In this document: positions 25,932-35,015 of the stretch, in pieces
Layout of the letters: the number at the start of each line of letters is the position of its first letter
Position numbering within the stretch: position 1 is the stretch's first letter
DNA from: Blastococcus sp. VKM Ac-2987
GTDB lineage: Bacteria; Actinomycetota; Actinomycetes; Mycobacteriales; Geodermatophilaceae
Assembly (NCBI RefSeq): GCF_026967805.1
Contig: NZ_JAPVBG010000001.1
Span: 573,143 to 637,142 of the forward strand
Direction: 5' to 3'
Length of the DNA: 64,000 nucleotides
Notes under the pieces: model-generated
What the model was told of the DNA's origin: nothing
The model's database searches: none
What the model saw: the letters and a program-made list of their open reading frames with translations, nothing else
Program-made: the position numbers and the translations under genes

Positions 25932-26936
25932 TCACGCGGCGGAGATGCGCAGCTCGGAACCCACCCGCATGGTGCGGTACCCGTCCCCGAACGCCTGCCG
26001 GAAGGCGTCGAAGGTCCAAGGCGTGCTGTCGTGGCCGGACAGGGCGACCACGCGAGGGCCTCGTGCCCCGATCTGCTCGATCACGTCGGCCGCGTCGCGC
26101 TCGCCGATGGGCTGCCACGGCCAGTGGGGGTTGCCCAGCACGGCCTGGGGAACGAACGGCGTGCCCCATGGGTGGACGGGCAGGTGCAGCCCGCCCACGA
26201 CGGCGCGGATGGGAACGTCGAGCACCTGCTCGGTGACGCCGAGGATGCGCTCCATCGGTGGGTGCCCGCAGCCGGTCAGCACGACCAAACCGAAGCCGCG
26301 CACGTTGACGACCATCGCCTGCTCGGCCACAGGTCCCAGGAACACCACCGCGGGCAGCGGCGGCAGAACGGCGACGCCGGGGGCGATCACCCGGGGACCG
26401 CTGATGGGCACGACGTCGGCGCGATCGTGCGTCATCTCGGTGGGCACGTAGGCGGGCAGCCCGCGCGGCTCCAGCGGCGCCGGGGAGAGGCCGAAGGTGC
26501 GGCGGCGGGCCATCCGCAGCCCGCCGACGTGGTCGGGGTGCAGGTGCGAGACGACCACGCCGTCGAGGGCCGTCAGATCGACGCGGAGGACGTCAGCGTT
26601 CTCGACGAGGGGGGACCGCTCGTCCCCCCGCAGGTTGAGTCCGGTGTCGAACAGGATCGACGTCTCGCCGGCCTTCACCAGGTAGGAGAGGCCCGCCTCC
26701 CCGCGGAGCCGGGAGTGCCCGGCCTCGCCGATGGTGAGGCGCTCCACCAGCGGCAGGATCGTGACCTCCGCCACCTCGCCGATGCCGGTGAGTCGGGATT
26801 CGACACGCCCCGCCCAGTCCCGATCGGCGGCCGCCCTGGCCCGCGTGAAGCGGGCGGCGAGCCCGGCCAGCCCAGCGACGGCCAGCGTGCCGGCGGCGCG
26901 GGGAACTGTCGCGCCCGGTCGTCCCTCGTGGGTCAT
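25932..26936 (-). CDS. MBL-fold metallo-hydrolase
   Basis: This 334-residue metallo-beta-lactamase-fold protein has a hydrophobic N-terminal stretch (AAGTLAVAGLAGLAARF) that may be a membrane anchor. Metal ligands are seen in VVSHLHPDHVGG, and a late His lies in LTGCGHPPMERI and in ALSGHDSTPW. The ILFDTGLNL and TGCGH features resemble the COG1237 (dihydropterin-type MBL) branch rather than glyoxalase II. The ATG at 26936 was chosen because GGGAGG lies just upstream; the open frame continues further but without family similarity. 25751-25931 has no gene. The substrate is unknown. Confidence 0.85.
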   Translation of the reverse strand: MTHEGRPGATVPRAAGTLAVAGLAGLAARFTRARAAADRDWAGRVESRLTGIGEVAEVTILPLVERLTIGEAGHSRLRGEAGLSYLVKAGETSILFDTGLNLRGDERSPLVENADVLRVDLTALDGVVVSHLHPDHVGGLRMARRRTFGLSPAPLEPRGLPAYVPTEMTHDRADVVPISGPRVIAPGVAVLPPLPAVVFLGPVAEQAMVVNVRGFGLVVLTGCGHPPMERILGVTEQVLDVPIRAVVGGLHLPVHPWGTPFVPQAVLGNPHWPWQPIGERDAADVIEQIGARGPRVVALSGHDSTPWTFDAFRQAFGDGYRTMRVGSELRISAA

Positions 26937-27069
26937 GGCGGCCTCCCAGCCGTGGTCTGCGACCGAGTCTCGGCCCAGCCGCGCACCCGACAGGAGGGAC
27001 CGACGTCCCTGGTCGGCGGGACGCCGGTCAGGCTGTCGATCCCGTCGCTCGGCACCGGTCCGTGGCAGG

Positions 27070-27399
27070 TCACCGGCGCCTGCGCGGGGACGCGGCGGAT
27101 CGGCGGCGGCGGCGGACCGCGCTGCCCGACCGGGCCGGGCCGCCGAAGGACACCGACAGTCCGAACACGAAGCCGAAGTCGTACCAGTTCCCATCGTTGA
27201 CGACCTCGTAGATGTTCACGTCGTCGGTGAACAGCGAGACCACGAACGTGATCGGGACGATGATCCCGTGCCACAGGCCGAGCCAGAAGCCGGCCTCCGG
27301 TGCCGGACCGGCGGCCACATTGGGCCCGGCTGCGCAGCCGACGGCCACCCAGACCACGAGGACGAGCAGAGCGGCCAGCCGGCCGCGCGATCGGGTCAT
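27070..27399 (-). CDS. Small conserved lipoprotein-like membrane protein
   Basis: This 109-residue protein has a lipobox-like signal (LAALLVLVVWVAVGCAAG). A second hydrophobic segment (FWLGLWHGIIVPITFVVSLF) follows, then the motif TDDVNIYEVVNDGNWYDFGF. The C-terminus is short and Arg-rich. I recognise the LWHGII..FVVSLF-TDDVNIYEV pattern from small uncharacterised proteins of actinobacteria and proteobacteria; no function is known. The ATG at 27399 has GGAGG 5 bp upstream. The 386-bp region upstream (27400-27785) contains no gene I can support. Confidence 0.75.
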   Translation of the reverse strand: MTRSRGRLAALLVLVVWVAVGCAAGPNVAAGPAPEAGFWLGLWHGIIVPITFVVSLFTDDVNIYEVVNDGNWYDFGFVFGLSVSFGGPARSGSAVRRRRRSAASPRRRR

Positions 27400-27785
27400 G
27401 GGCGCCTCCGGTGCCCAGCCAACGGGGCGGCAGGCGCTGCTCTCCAGGCCCGAAGGTCCCCGCGCACGGCGGCCTGCGCCTCTGCCGTGGTCCGGCTGCC
27501 CGGGACGGCATAGGAAGGACGCACGTGCCGATCGGAGATCCGAGGACGCGGCGCTCGGTGATGCACTGCTGGCCGAACTCGCGTTGACCGGCAGCGGCGC
27601 CCCGGACACCAGGTGGGTCCGCTTCTCCCGACGATGCGATCATCCGCCGCCGCGGAGTCCGCAGCGTCGCCCCCGAGCAGCTGGCCCTGCGTGAGACGCC
27701 GCCCTGCGCGGGCAGCGGACGGCCACGGAGAGATCGATGCGCTCCCTGCGGCCAGGCCCGGGGGCGGGTAGCCGCAGCGGCCCGC

Positions 27786-28664
27786 TCAGCTCGGCGGTCC
27801 GCTTATCAATTGGGCGAGAATTTCCCCGGCGTGGTGTCGCATCAGTGACAGATGTGCCTCGTCGGGATAGAAGCGTGTCCGGCTGGACGGAATCGCGGCG
27901 GCCAACCGGCGACTCGTCTGCGGCGGCACGTTGCGGTCCTGCTCCCCGTGCCAGATGTACACCGGCGCCCGGATGTCCTCGAGCCGGAATCCCCACGGGC
28001 GGGCCAGAAGAGCGGCGTCGTGCTGGGCCCCCCGTGCGCCGGTACGCAGCGCCTCTCGCACCTCGGCCAGGAATGCCTGCTGCACCTCCGGGTCGGCCAT
28101 GAGCACACGGTCCGGGGCCGCCCTCGTGCGCCGGGTCAGCATTCGGGGATACCGGCTCGCGACCACGCCCATGAGTCGCAACAGCGCCCGGCACACCGCT
28201 GGTCGGTCGCGGGCCAGCTGGAGGAATCGGCGCGCTCGCCCACCGACCTCGCCGGCGAGGATCCCGTCCTCGAACGGGGCCAGCCCAGCCACCATGCCGA
28301 CCGCGGTCACCCGATCCTTCAGGAGCGCGCCGCAGGCCGCCGCGTAGGGCCCGCCACCGGAGCAGCCCAGGACGGCGAACGCTCCGATCCTCAGCCGATC
28401 GGCCAGGGCGAGAACGTCACCGGGCCAGTCCGTGACCCGGCGCCCCGGCTGGAAGTCCGACAACCCCATGCCCGGGCGGTCCACCGCGATGATCCGGAGG
28501 TCCAGGCTCCGAGCGGCCTGCTCCCCTCCGAATAGCCGCCACTCCCGCCGGGCTCCCGGAGTGCCGTGGAGATAGAGCAGTGGACTGCCGCCAGGCACCC
28601 CGTACTCGTCGTATCCGAGCAGCCGGCCGTCGGGCAACCTGACTTGCTGGTCAAGCGTGGTCAT
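27786..28664 (-). CDS. Alpha/beta hydrolase
   Basis: This 292-residue alpha/beta hydrolase has the oxyanion motif LLYLHGTPGARREW, nucleophile elbow LGCSGGGPYA, probable acid in WHGEQDRNVPP and catalytic His in YPDEAHLSLM. The start was set at the ATG at 28664 (MTTLDQQVRLPDG), which begins the family N-terminus; a GTG at 28697 would add 11 residues. It resembles the hydrolase at 23561 in motif spacing. It lies 63 bp downstream of the multicopper oxidase on the same strand. Confidence 0.88.
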   Translation of the reverse strand: MTTLDQQVRLPDGRLLGYDEYGVPGGSPLLYLHGTPGARREWRLFGGEQAARSLDLRIIAVDRPGMGLSDFQPGRRVTDWPGDVLALADRLRIGAFAVLGCSGGGPYAAACGALLKDRVTAVGMVAGLAPFEDGILAGEVGGRARRFLQLARDRPAVCRALLRLMGVVASRYPRMLTRRTRAAPDRVLMADPEVQQAFLAEVREALRTGARGAQHDAALLARPWGFRLEDIRAPVYIWHGEQDRNVPPQTSRRLAAAIPSSRTRFYPDEAHLSLMRHHAGEILAQLISGPPS

Positions 28665-28727
28665 ACGGCACCCGGCCCTCGATCGCACACACACCAAGGT
28701 GTCCGGCCCGCGGGGGTCACATCATCC

Positions 28728-30110
28728 TCACTGCCGGCCGGCCTCGACGATGCCCATCATGCCGTTGTCCTCGTGATCGAGGATGTGGCAGTGGTAGACG
28801 GTCCGGCCGCTGAAGTCGTCGAAGGCGACCCGGACCGTGACCTCGCCGCCGGCGGGGATGTTGACGACGTCCTGCCACCGGACGTCGTCCAGCAGCCTGC
28901 CGCCTTCGGCGACGATCTGCATGGGCCACACGTGCAGGTGCATCGGGTGGGCCATCGGCGAGGTGTTGGCGATCACCCACTCCTCCACCGCCCCGACGAG
29001 CACCGCCTGGTCGACCCGGTGAGGGTCGAACTCCCGGCCGTCGATGGTGAAACTCATCCCCCCGGGTCCCATGCCCCCGCCCATCCCGCCACCCATGCCC
29101 ATGTCGAACGTGAGCCGACGTCGCTCGGCCACCTCGACTCCGCGCAGGTCGCGGAGCCGCTGCTGGGGGACCGGGCCCGGTGCGGCCGCCTCGGCGCCGG
29201 CGACTTCCAGGGTGGCCAGCGGTCCGACGTCCCCGGACACCGAACCGCCCATCATGCCGCCCATGCCGCCGCGGTCGACCCCCAGCGCCTGCAGCGTGCC
29301 GGTACCGGCGGCCGTGGTCACCAGCAGGTCGGCACGGTTACCCGCGGCCAGCACGATCTCCTCCACGCGGCGCGGTTGGGCGTGGCGACCGGAGTCGATG
29401 CCGAGCAGGTCCAGCTGCTGGCCGTCCAGGCGCAACCGCACGTAGCGCGAGGTGCACGCGTTGACCACCCGCCACCGCTCCCGCTCCCCCGGACGGGCGG
29501 TCAGGATGGGCCGGACCTGGCCGTTGAGCAGGACCAGCTCGCCCTCGCGGCCCATCATCCGCTCCATCGTCGACGGCTGCCGCAGCCGGCCAGCAGCGTC
29601 GAGGCTGATGTCCGAGACCACCAGCACCCGTTCCCGCGCCACCGGTAGTGCGTCGACGTCCTCGACCACGATGGCGCCGTAGAGGCCGCCGAAGAGCTGG
29701 TCGGCGACCGTCCCGTGGTGGTGCGGGTGGTACCAGAACACCCCGGGCGGGTGATCCTCGGGCAACCGGTAGTCGTAGTCGAAGGACTCCCCCGGCGCCA
29801 CGGTGATGAAGACGTTGTCCCCATTGCCCTCCGGGGAGACGTGCAGGCCGTGGACGTGCAGGTTGGTCGGGGCGTCCAGCCGGTTGACCAGCTGGATCTG
29901 CAGCCGGTCACCGGGGCGCAGCCGGAGCGTGGGACCAGGGACCCCACCGTTGTAGCCGTAGGCAGTCGCCTCGCGACCCGCGATGCGCAGCCGGCCCGCG
30001 ACCGCCTCGAGCCGCACCTGCAGGGCGCCGTCCTCGCTGCGCAGCGTCTCCGGTTCGGTCAGCTCTGGACCAACTTCGGGATTCAGCCGCGACCTGCCTC
30101 CGAGCACCAA
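28728..30110 (-). CDS. Multicopper oxidase
   Basis: This protein of at least 460 residues has three cupredoxin domains and all four copper-binding motifs: LHVHGLHV, FWYHPHHHG, HPMHLHVWP and TVYHCHILDHEDNGMM. A Met/Gly-rich loop (about residues 300-340, GMGGGMGGGMGPGG) recalls CueO-type copper oxidases. The given start is the first GTG. In the same frame upstream, 30111-30186 encodes a twin-arginine signal (TRRRALQLGGLGLLSAAVGG), so the real protein should be exported by Tat, yet no ATG, GTG or TTG precedes that signal; only a CTG at 30188 could serve. It is co-oriented with the SHOCT gene upstream. The role is probably periplasmic copper or metal oxidation. Confidence 0.9.
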   Translation of the reverse strand: MVLGGRSRLNPEVGPELTEPETLRSEDGALQVRLEAVAGRLRIAGREATAYGYNGGVPGPTLRLRPGDRLQIQLVNRLDAPTNLHVHGLHVSPEGNGDNVFITVAPGESFDYDYRLPEDHPPGVFWYHPHHHGTVADQLFGGLYGAIVVEDVDALPVARERVLVVSDISLDAAGRLRQPSTMERMMGREGELVLLNGQVRPILTARPGERERWRVVNACTSRYVRLRLDGQQLDLLGIDSGRHAQPRRVEEIVLAAGNRADLLVTTAAGTGTLQALGVDRGGMGGMMGGSVSGDVGPLATLEVAGAEAAAPGPVPQQRLRDLRGVEVAERRRLTFDMGMGGGMGGGMGPGGMSFTIDGREFDPHRVDQAVLVGAVEEWVIANTSPMAHPMHLHVWPMQIVAEGGRLLDDVRWQDVVNIPAGGEVTVRVAFDDFSGRTVYHCHILDHEDNGMMGIVEAGRQ

Positions 30111-30436
30111 GCCGGTGCCGCCGACCGCGGCGCTGAGCAGTCCCAGGCCACCCAGCTGGAGCGCCCTGCGCCGGGTGATCGGCCGCAGTAGGCGCCGCCA
30201 CCCAGCACCCGCAGCCGCTCCGCGTACTCCTCCGTGCTGATCTCACCCCGCGCGTAGCGCTCGTCGAGGACCTGCCGCGCACGGCTCTGCTCCCGCGGCA
30301 CGCCGCCCTCCCCGCCGTCGCCCCGAGCGACACCGCCGCCGAGCGCCCGGGCGGTGACCACGGCCAGCAGCACCGCCCCGATGATCAGCAGCAGCCAGAA
30401 CAGCCACATCCAGCCCATGCCCATGTCGAATCCCAC
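30083..30436 (-). CDS. SHOCT domain membrane protein
   Basis: This 117-residue protein has one N-terminal membrane helix (WMWLFWLLLIIGAVLLAVVT), a charged linker, and a C-terminal SHOCT motif (ARQVLDERYARGEISTEEYA-ERLRVLGG). The last 35 residues (after GGG) look like readthrough into the signal-peptide region of the multicopper oxidase in another frame. A typical family member would stop at about 30190, so a lost stop or a small indel here is likely. It overlaps the oxidase frame and is presumably cotranscribed with it. Confidence 0.82.
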   Translation of the reverse strand: MGFDMGMGWMWLFWLLLIIGAVLLAVVTARALGGGVARGDGGEGGVPREQSRARQVLDERYARGEISTEEYAERLRVLGGGAYCGRSPGAGRSSWVAWDCSAPRSAAPAWCSEAGRG

Positions 30437-30651
30437 GTTCTCCTACCCCTCGTCTCGTCCGTCAGGTCGACGCGGACGACGACGCTGCCACCGGACGCCC
30501 GGGACCTGCGAGCACGTCCTGCCATCCGGTCACCTGCGCTTCCCGTGCCTTCTGAATCGACCGTGGGACCCTCGCGGGGCCTCTACGCCGGGCTGGTTCG
30601 ACAGCGTGGTTGCGCGTGTCCGCCCGTGTTCTCCGACCGCGCCAGCACCCT

Positions 30652-30675
30652 CACGGTACCCCCGGGGGTACCGTG
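30652..30675. promoter_or_regulatory. CstR/CsoR-type operator (site a), 24-bp perfect palindrome
   Basis: Positions 30652-30675 are a perfect 24-bp palindrome whose core, 30657-30670, is TACCC-CCGG-GGGTA. The same TACCC-N4-GGGTA motif recurs at four other intergenic places up to 36.4 kb. It is the C/G-tract inverted repeat expected for CsoR/CstR-family repressors. It lies 216 bp upstream of the SHOCT/multicopper oxidase operon and overlaps the start of a small plus-strand ORF. 30437-30651 has no supported gene. Confidence 0.7.
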
Positions 30676-30807
30676 GAGCCAGCGCGGTTCGACGACCTCC
30701 CGACGGGCGAACGGCCGGTGGTCGACGTCCATCCGCCGTCACCGGACCGGTGGAAGCTGCCCCGGCACGAGACCGCCTTCTGCGAGCTGCTCGTCTCGGC
30801 GCGCTGA
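30673..30807 (+). CDS. Possible 44-residue ORF overlapping operator a
   Basis: A GTG at 30673, inside the right arm of operator a, opens a 44-residue frame: VEPARFDDLPTGERPVVDVH, then PPSPDRWKLPRHETAFCELL, stop at 30807. Composition and third-position GC look coding-like, but I recognise no family and see no ribosome binding site. It would have to be translated from a leaderless or near-leaderless transcript. It may equally be the tail of a lost gene. The region 30808-31064 holds nothing recognisable. Confidence 0.3.
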   Translation: MEPARFDDLPTGERPVVDVHPPSPDRWKLPRHETAFCELLVSAR

Positions 30808-31064
30808 CGCGCTGACGACGTGCCGGTGGGCTCCTGGGGGCCCACGGCGTCGTGAACGTGCCCCCGCTGTCGAGCGACTCCGGCCAAGCCTGCACCGCTG
30901 ACGACGGCTGTCCGGACCGCGCCGCCCACGGGGCCGCGACCGCCGGGTGCGGGGCAGCGCCGGCATCGGCGGCCGGCTACCAGGTCGGGGCTGCGTCGGC
31001 AACGGACTCGGCAGGTCGCTCGGGGCGACATCTCGCAGCTCGGGCACGCATCCCGGCGAGCTGG

Positions 31065-31238
31065 CTACCGGGATCGCCGGAACCTTGCGAAGAAGCCACC
31101 ACCGGCGCGCCCGGCCTCGCGATCGTGCCCCGGGCAGCGCTCCGCGGCAGGGACGCCTCCCATCACCTGATCCACGTGCTGGCCGCAGCCGGCCCACGTG
31201 GTCTTGCCGCAGGTCTTGCAGGACACCGCTCGACACAT
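31065..31238 (-). CDS. Small Cys-rich (zinc-ribbon-like) protein
   Basis: This 57-residue protein has MCRAVSCKTCGKTTWAGCGQ followed by HVDQVMGGVPAAERCPGH and a basic Phe/Arg tail. Its Cys pattern (C-x4-C-x2-C...C...C-x2-H) suggests a zinc ribbon or treble-clef-like site. The CKTCGKTTWAGCGxHVDxVM.GVP pattern is one I associate with small uncharacterised actinobacterial proteins. The ATG at 31238 has AAGGAGAAGG upstream. It is divergent from the sulfur operon, and operators b and c lie in the shared 200-bp intergenic region, so co-regulation with the persulfide genes is likely. Confidence 0.75.
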   Translation of the reverse strand: MCRAVSCKTCGKTTWAGCGQHVDQVMGGVPAAERCPGHDREAGRAGGGFFARFRRSR

Positions 31239-31352
31239 CCGTCCTTCTCCTTCGCTCCGAGGGCCGCCGCGCGGGCAGATGCCGGTCTCGCAACGGCGCT
31301 TTCGCCACGTCCGTCGCGGTGGCGCCGGCTTGGTCGACAACCGCTCCGAACA

Positions 31353-31366
31353 TACCCCCGGGGGAA
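31353..31366. promoter_or_regulatory. CstR-type operator (site b), one mismatch
   Basis: The sequence is TACCC-CCGG-GGGAA, one base off the TACCC-N4-GGGTA motif. On the minus strand a TATGTT element that could be a -10 box adjoins it (31348-31353). This would place the site at the promoter of the small Cys-rich gene that starts at 31238. Confidence 0.55.
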
Positions 31367-31386
31367 TGGCGACGGCGGTGCTACGG

Positions 31387-31416
31387 TTGAGGCACACATA
31401 CCCCCCCGGGTATATG
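31387..31416 (+). promoter_or_regulatory. Promoter of sulfur operon with CstR-type operator (site c)
   Basis: A -35-like TTGAGG (31387-31392) and a -10-like TATATG (31411-31416) are separated by 18 bp. The operator TACCC-CCCC-GGGTA (31399-31412) fills the spacer, a position where bound repressor would block RNA polymerase. The rhodanese start codon follows at 31439 with AAGGAG at 31428-31433. Confidence 0.65.
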
Positions 31417-31438
31417 TCCCAGTCGTCAAGGAGCTGAC

Positions 31439-31753
31439 GTGATCCCCGAGATGGACCAGAACGCCTTCGCCGCCCGACTCGCCGAGGGCGACGCGCTCGT
31501 CGTCGACGTCCGCGAGTCGCGCGAGTACCGCCCGGGCCACGTCCCCGGCGCCGTCAACCTCCCGCTGAGCCTGCTGCCCGTGCGGCTGCCCGAGGTGCCG
31601 AAGGACCGCCAGGTCCTCGTCATCTGCCAGGCCGGCGGACGCAGCGCGCAGGCCACGGAACTCATGCGCGCCGTGGGCATCGACGCCACCAGCGTCAGCG
31701 GTGGCACCGGCGCGTGGATCGAGGCCGGCCGTCCGGTCGCGACCTCCGCCTGA
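31439..31753 (+). CDS. Single-domain rhodanese
   Basis: This 104-residue rhodanese has LVVDVRESREYRPGHVPGAV and the active-site loop VICQAGGRSAQA, with the catalytic Cys that carries a persulfide. It ends in GGTGAWIEAGRPV. It starts at a GTG with AAGGAG 5 bp upstream, directly behind an operator-containing promoter. It is the first gene of a plus-strand run: rhodanese, CstB-like protein, membrane rhodanese, TauE exporter. Its size and position match CstA-like or generic sulfurtransferases that move sulfane sulfur to downstream enzymes. Confidence 0.9.
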   Translation: MIPEMDQNAFAARLAEGDALVVDVRESREYRPGHVPGAVNLPLSLLPVRLPEVPKDRQVLVICQAGGRSAQATELMRAVGIDATSVSGGTGAWIEAGRPVATSA

Positions 31754-31785
31754 TCACCCCCCGACCCTCCCGAGAGGACCGTCCG

Positions 31786-33171
31786 ATGACGATCACCGTC
31801 CTGCCCCTGGACACCCCCGGACTCGGCGACCGCACCTACGTGGCCCACGACGGCGCGGTCGCCCTCGTGGTCGACCCCCAGCGCGACTACGACCGCGTGC
31901 TCGGCCTCGCCGAGGCGGCCGGCGTCCGCATCACCCACGTCTTCGAGTCGCACATCCACAACGACTACGTGACCGGCGGGCTGGAACTGGCTCGCGAGGT
32001 CGGCGCCCGGTACCTGCTGAACGCCGACGACCAGGTCTCCTTCGAGCGCACCGGCGTCTCCGACGGCGACGTCGTCGAGGTCGGCGACCGGATGCGGGTG
32101 AAGGTGCTCCTCACCCCGGGACACACCCACACCCACCTCTCCTTCGCCCTCGAGGCCGACGGCCGGCCGGTCGCGGTGTTCACCGGCGGCTCGCTGCTGT
32201 ACGGCTCCACCGGCCGCCCGGACCTGCTCGGCCCCGACCACACCGACACCCTGGCCCACGCGCAATGGCACTCGGCCCGGCGGCTGGCCGCCGAACTGCC
32301 CGACGAGGCGGCCGTCTACCCGACGCACGGCTTCGGCAGCTTCTGCTCGGCCACCCAGTCCGGCGGCACGGCCAGCACCATCGGGCAGGAGAAGCTGGCC
32401 AACCCGGCGCTGACCACCGACGAGGCCCGCTACGTCGAGGACCTCCTCGCCGGCCTGGACGCCTACCCGGCCTACTACGCGCACATGGGCCCGGCCAACT
32501 CCGCCGGCCCGGGCGGCCCCGACCTGTCGCTCCCGGAGCAGGCCGACCCGGCCGAACTCCGCCGGCGCATCGAGGCCGGCGAGTGGGTCGTCGACCTGCG
32601 CAACCGCACCGCCTTCGCCGCCGGGCACGTCCGCGGCACCCTCAACTTCGGCCTGGACGGTCAGTTCGTCACCTACCTCGCCTGGCTGATGCCGTGGGGG
32701 ACGTCGGTGACGCTGCTGGGCGACACCGCCGAGGACGTCGCCGAGGCGCAGCGCGAACTGGTCCGCGTCGGCATCGACCGGCCGGCCGCCATGGCCACCG
32801 GCACGCCCGCGGAGTGGGCCGGCGGCGAGCCGCTGCGCAGCTACCGGACCGCCACCTTCGCCGACCTGGCCACGCAGCTCGCGCGGAACCCGGCGACCGC
32901 CGTCCTCGACGTGCGCCGCAACCAGGAACGCGCCGAGAGCCACATCGCCGGCTCGGCCCACATCCCCATCCACGAGGTGCTCGGCCGCCTCGACGAGGTC
33001 CCGTCCGGAGAGGTCTGGGTGCACTGCGCCGGCGGCTACCGCGCCGGCGTCGTCGCGGCCCTCCTGGATGCCCACGGCGTCGACGTCGTGGCGATCGACG
33101 ACTCCTTCGACAACGCCGGCCCCGCCGGCCTCCCCCTCACCACCGCGACCCTCCAGGAGATCTCCGCATGA
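31786..33171 (+). CDS. CstB-like persulfide dioxygenase/rhodanese fusion
   Basis: This 461-residue protein combines an MBL-fold persulfide dioxygenase with two rhodanese-like domains. The N-terminal 240 residues have the ETHE1-type iron site (HIHND at 56-60, His113 in PGHTHTH, a FTGGSLLYG segment). The middle rhodanese (about 260-350) lacks an active Cys. The C-terminal one (about 365-460) has Cys414 in WVHCAGGYRAG. This MBL, pseudorhodanese, rhodanese order is that of Staphylococcus CstB, which oxidises persulfides and releases thiosulfate. It sits 32 bp after the rhodanese and overlaps the next gene by ATGA. A paralogue lies at 35016-36380. Confidence 0.9.
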   Translation: MTITVLPLDTPGLGDRTYVAHDGAVALVVDPQRDYDRVLGLAEAAGVRITHVFESHIHNDYVTGGLELAREVGARYLLNADDQVSFERTGVSDGDVVEVGDRMRVKVLLTPGHTHTHLSFALEADGRPVAVFTGGSLLYGSTGRPDLLGPDHTDTLAHAQWHSARRLAAELPDEAAVYPTHGFGSFCSATQSGGTASTIGQEKLANPALTTDEARYVEDLLAGLDAYPAYYAHMGPANSAGPGGPDLSLPEQADPAELRRRIEAGEWVVDLRNRTAFAAGHVRGTLNFGLDGQFVTYLAWLMPWGTSVTLLGDTAEDVAEAQRELVRVGIDRPAAMATGTPAEWAGGEPLRSYRTATFADLATQLARNPATAVLDVRRNQERAESHIAGSAHIPIHEVLGRLDEVPSGEVWVHCAGGYRAGVVAALLDAHGVDVVAIDDSFDNAGPAGLPLTTATLQEISA

Positions 33172-33746
33172 CCCGCACCGTCGACGCCCCCGCCCTCGCC
33201 GAGCGCCTCGGGAGCACCGACCACCCCGACCCGACCCTGATCGACGTCCGCACACCGGTCGAGTTCGAGGCCGGGCACATCCCGGGCGCGGTCAACATCC
33301 CGCTCGACGAGCTCAAGGGCTCCCTCGACCAGCTCTGCACGGTGCTGGACGACCACCACGACGTCGTCCTGGTCTGCCGGTCCGGCCAGCGCGCCGGCCA
33401 GGCGCAGGAGGCGCTGCACCGGGCCGGGCTCGGCAGCAGCCGCGTCCTCTCCGGCGGCATCGTCGACTGGCAGGCCACCGGCGGGGACCTGAACCGCGGC
33501 CGGCAGGCCTGGGAGCTGGAGCGACAGGTGCGGCTGGCCGCCGGCTCGCTCGTGCTCACCGGCATCGCGGCCAGCACCGTCGCCCCGCGCGCCAAGTGGC
33601 TGTCGGCGTTCGTCGGCGGCGGCCTGGTGTTCGCCGCCGCCTCCAACACCTGCGCAATGGGCATGGCGCTGGCGAAGATGCCGTGGAACAAGCGGGGCGC
33701 CCGCTCCACCGGCTCGGCGCTGGACCAGCTGACCGCGACGAGGTGA
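33168..33746 (+). CDS. Membrane-anchored rhodanese (YgaP-like)
   Basis: This 192-residue protein has an N-terminal rhodanese (LIDVRTPVEFEAGHIPGAVN; active loop VLVCRSGQRAGQ) followed by a DUF2892-like C-terminal region with two short hydrophobic segments. These are AAGSLVLTGIAASTV and WLSAFVGGGLVFAAASNTCA, the latter ending in the family-typical GMALAKMPWNK. This resembles Escherichia coli YgaP, a membrane sulfurtransferase. The ATG overlaps the TGA of the CstB-like gene, and the TauE exporter gene follows 4 bp after its stop. Confidence 0.9.
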   Translation: MTRTVDAPALAERLGSTDHPDPTLIDVRTPVEFEAGHIPGAVNIPLDELKGSLDQLCTVLDDHHDVVLVCRSGQRAGQAQEALHRAGLGSSRVLSGGIVDWQATGGDLNRGRQAWELERQVRLAAGSLVLTGIAASTVAPRAKWLSAFVGGGLVFAAASNTCAMGMALAKMPWNKRGARSTGSALDQLTATR

Positions 33747-35003
<1,257 letters not shown>

Positions 35004-35015
35004 GCCGGACGGAAC

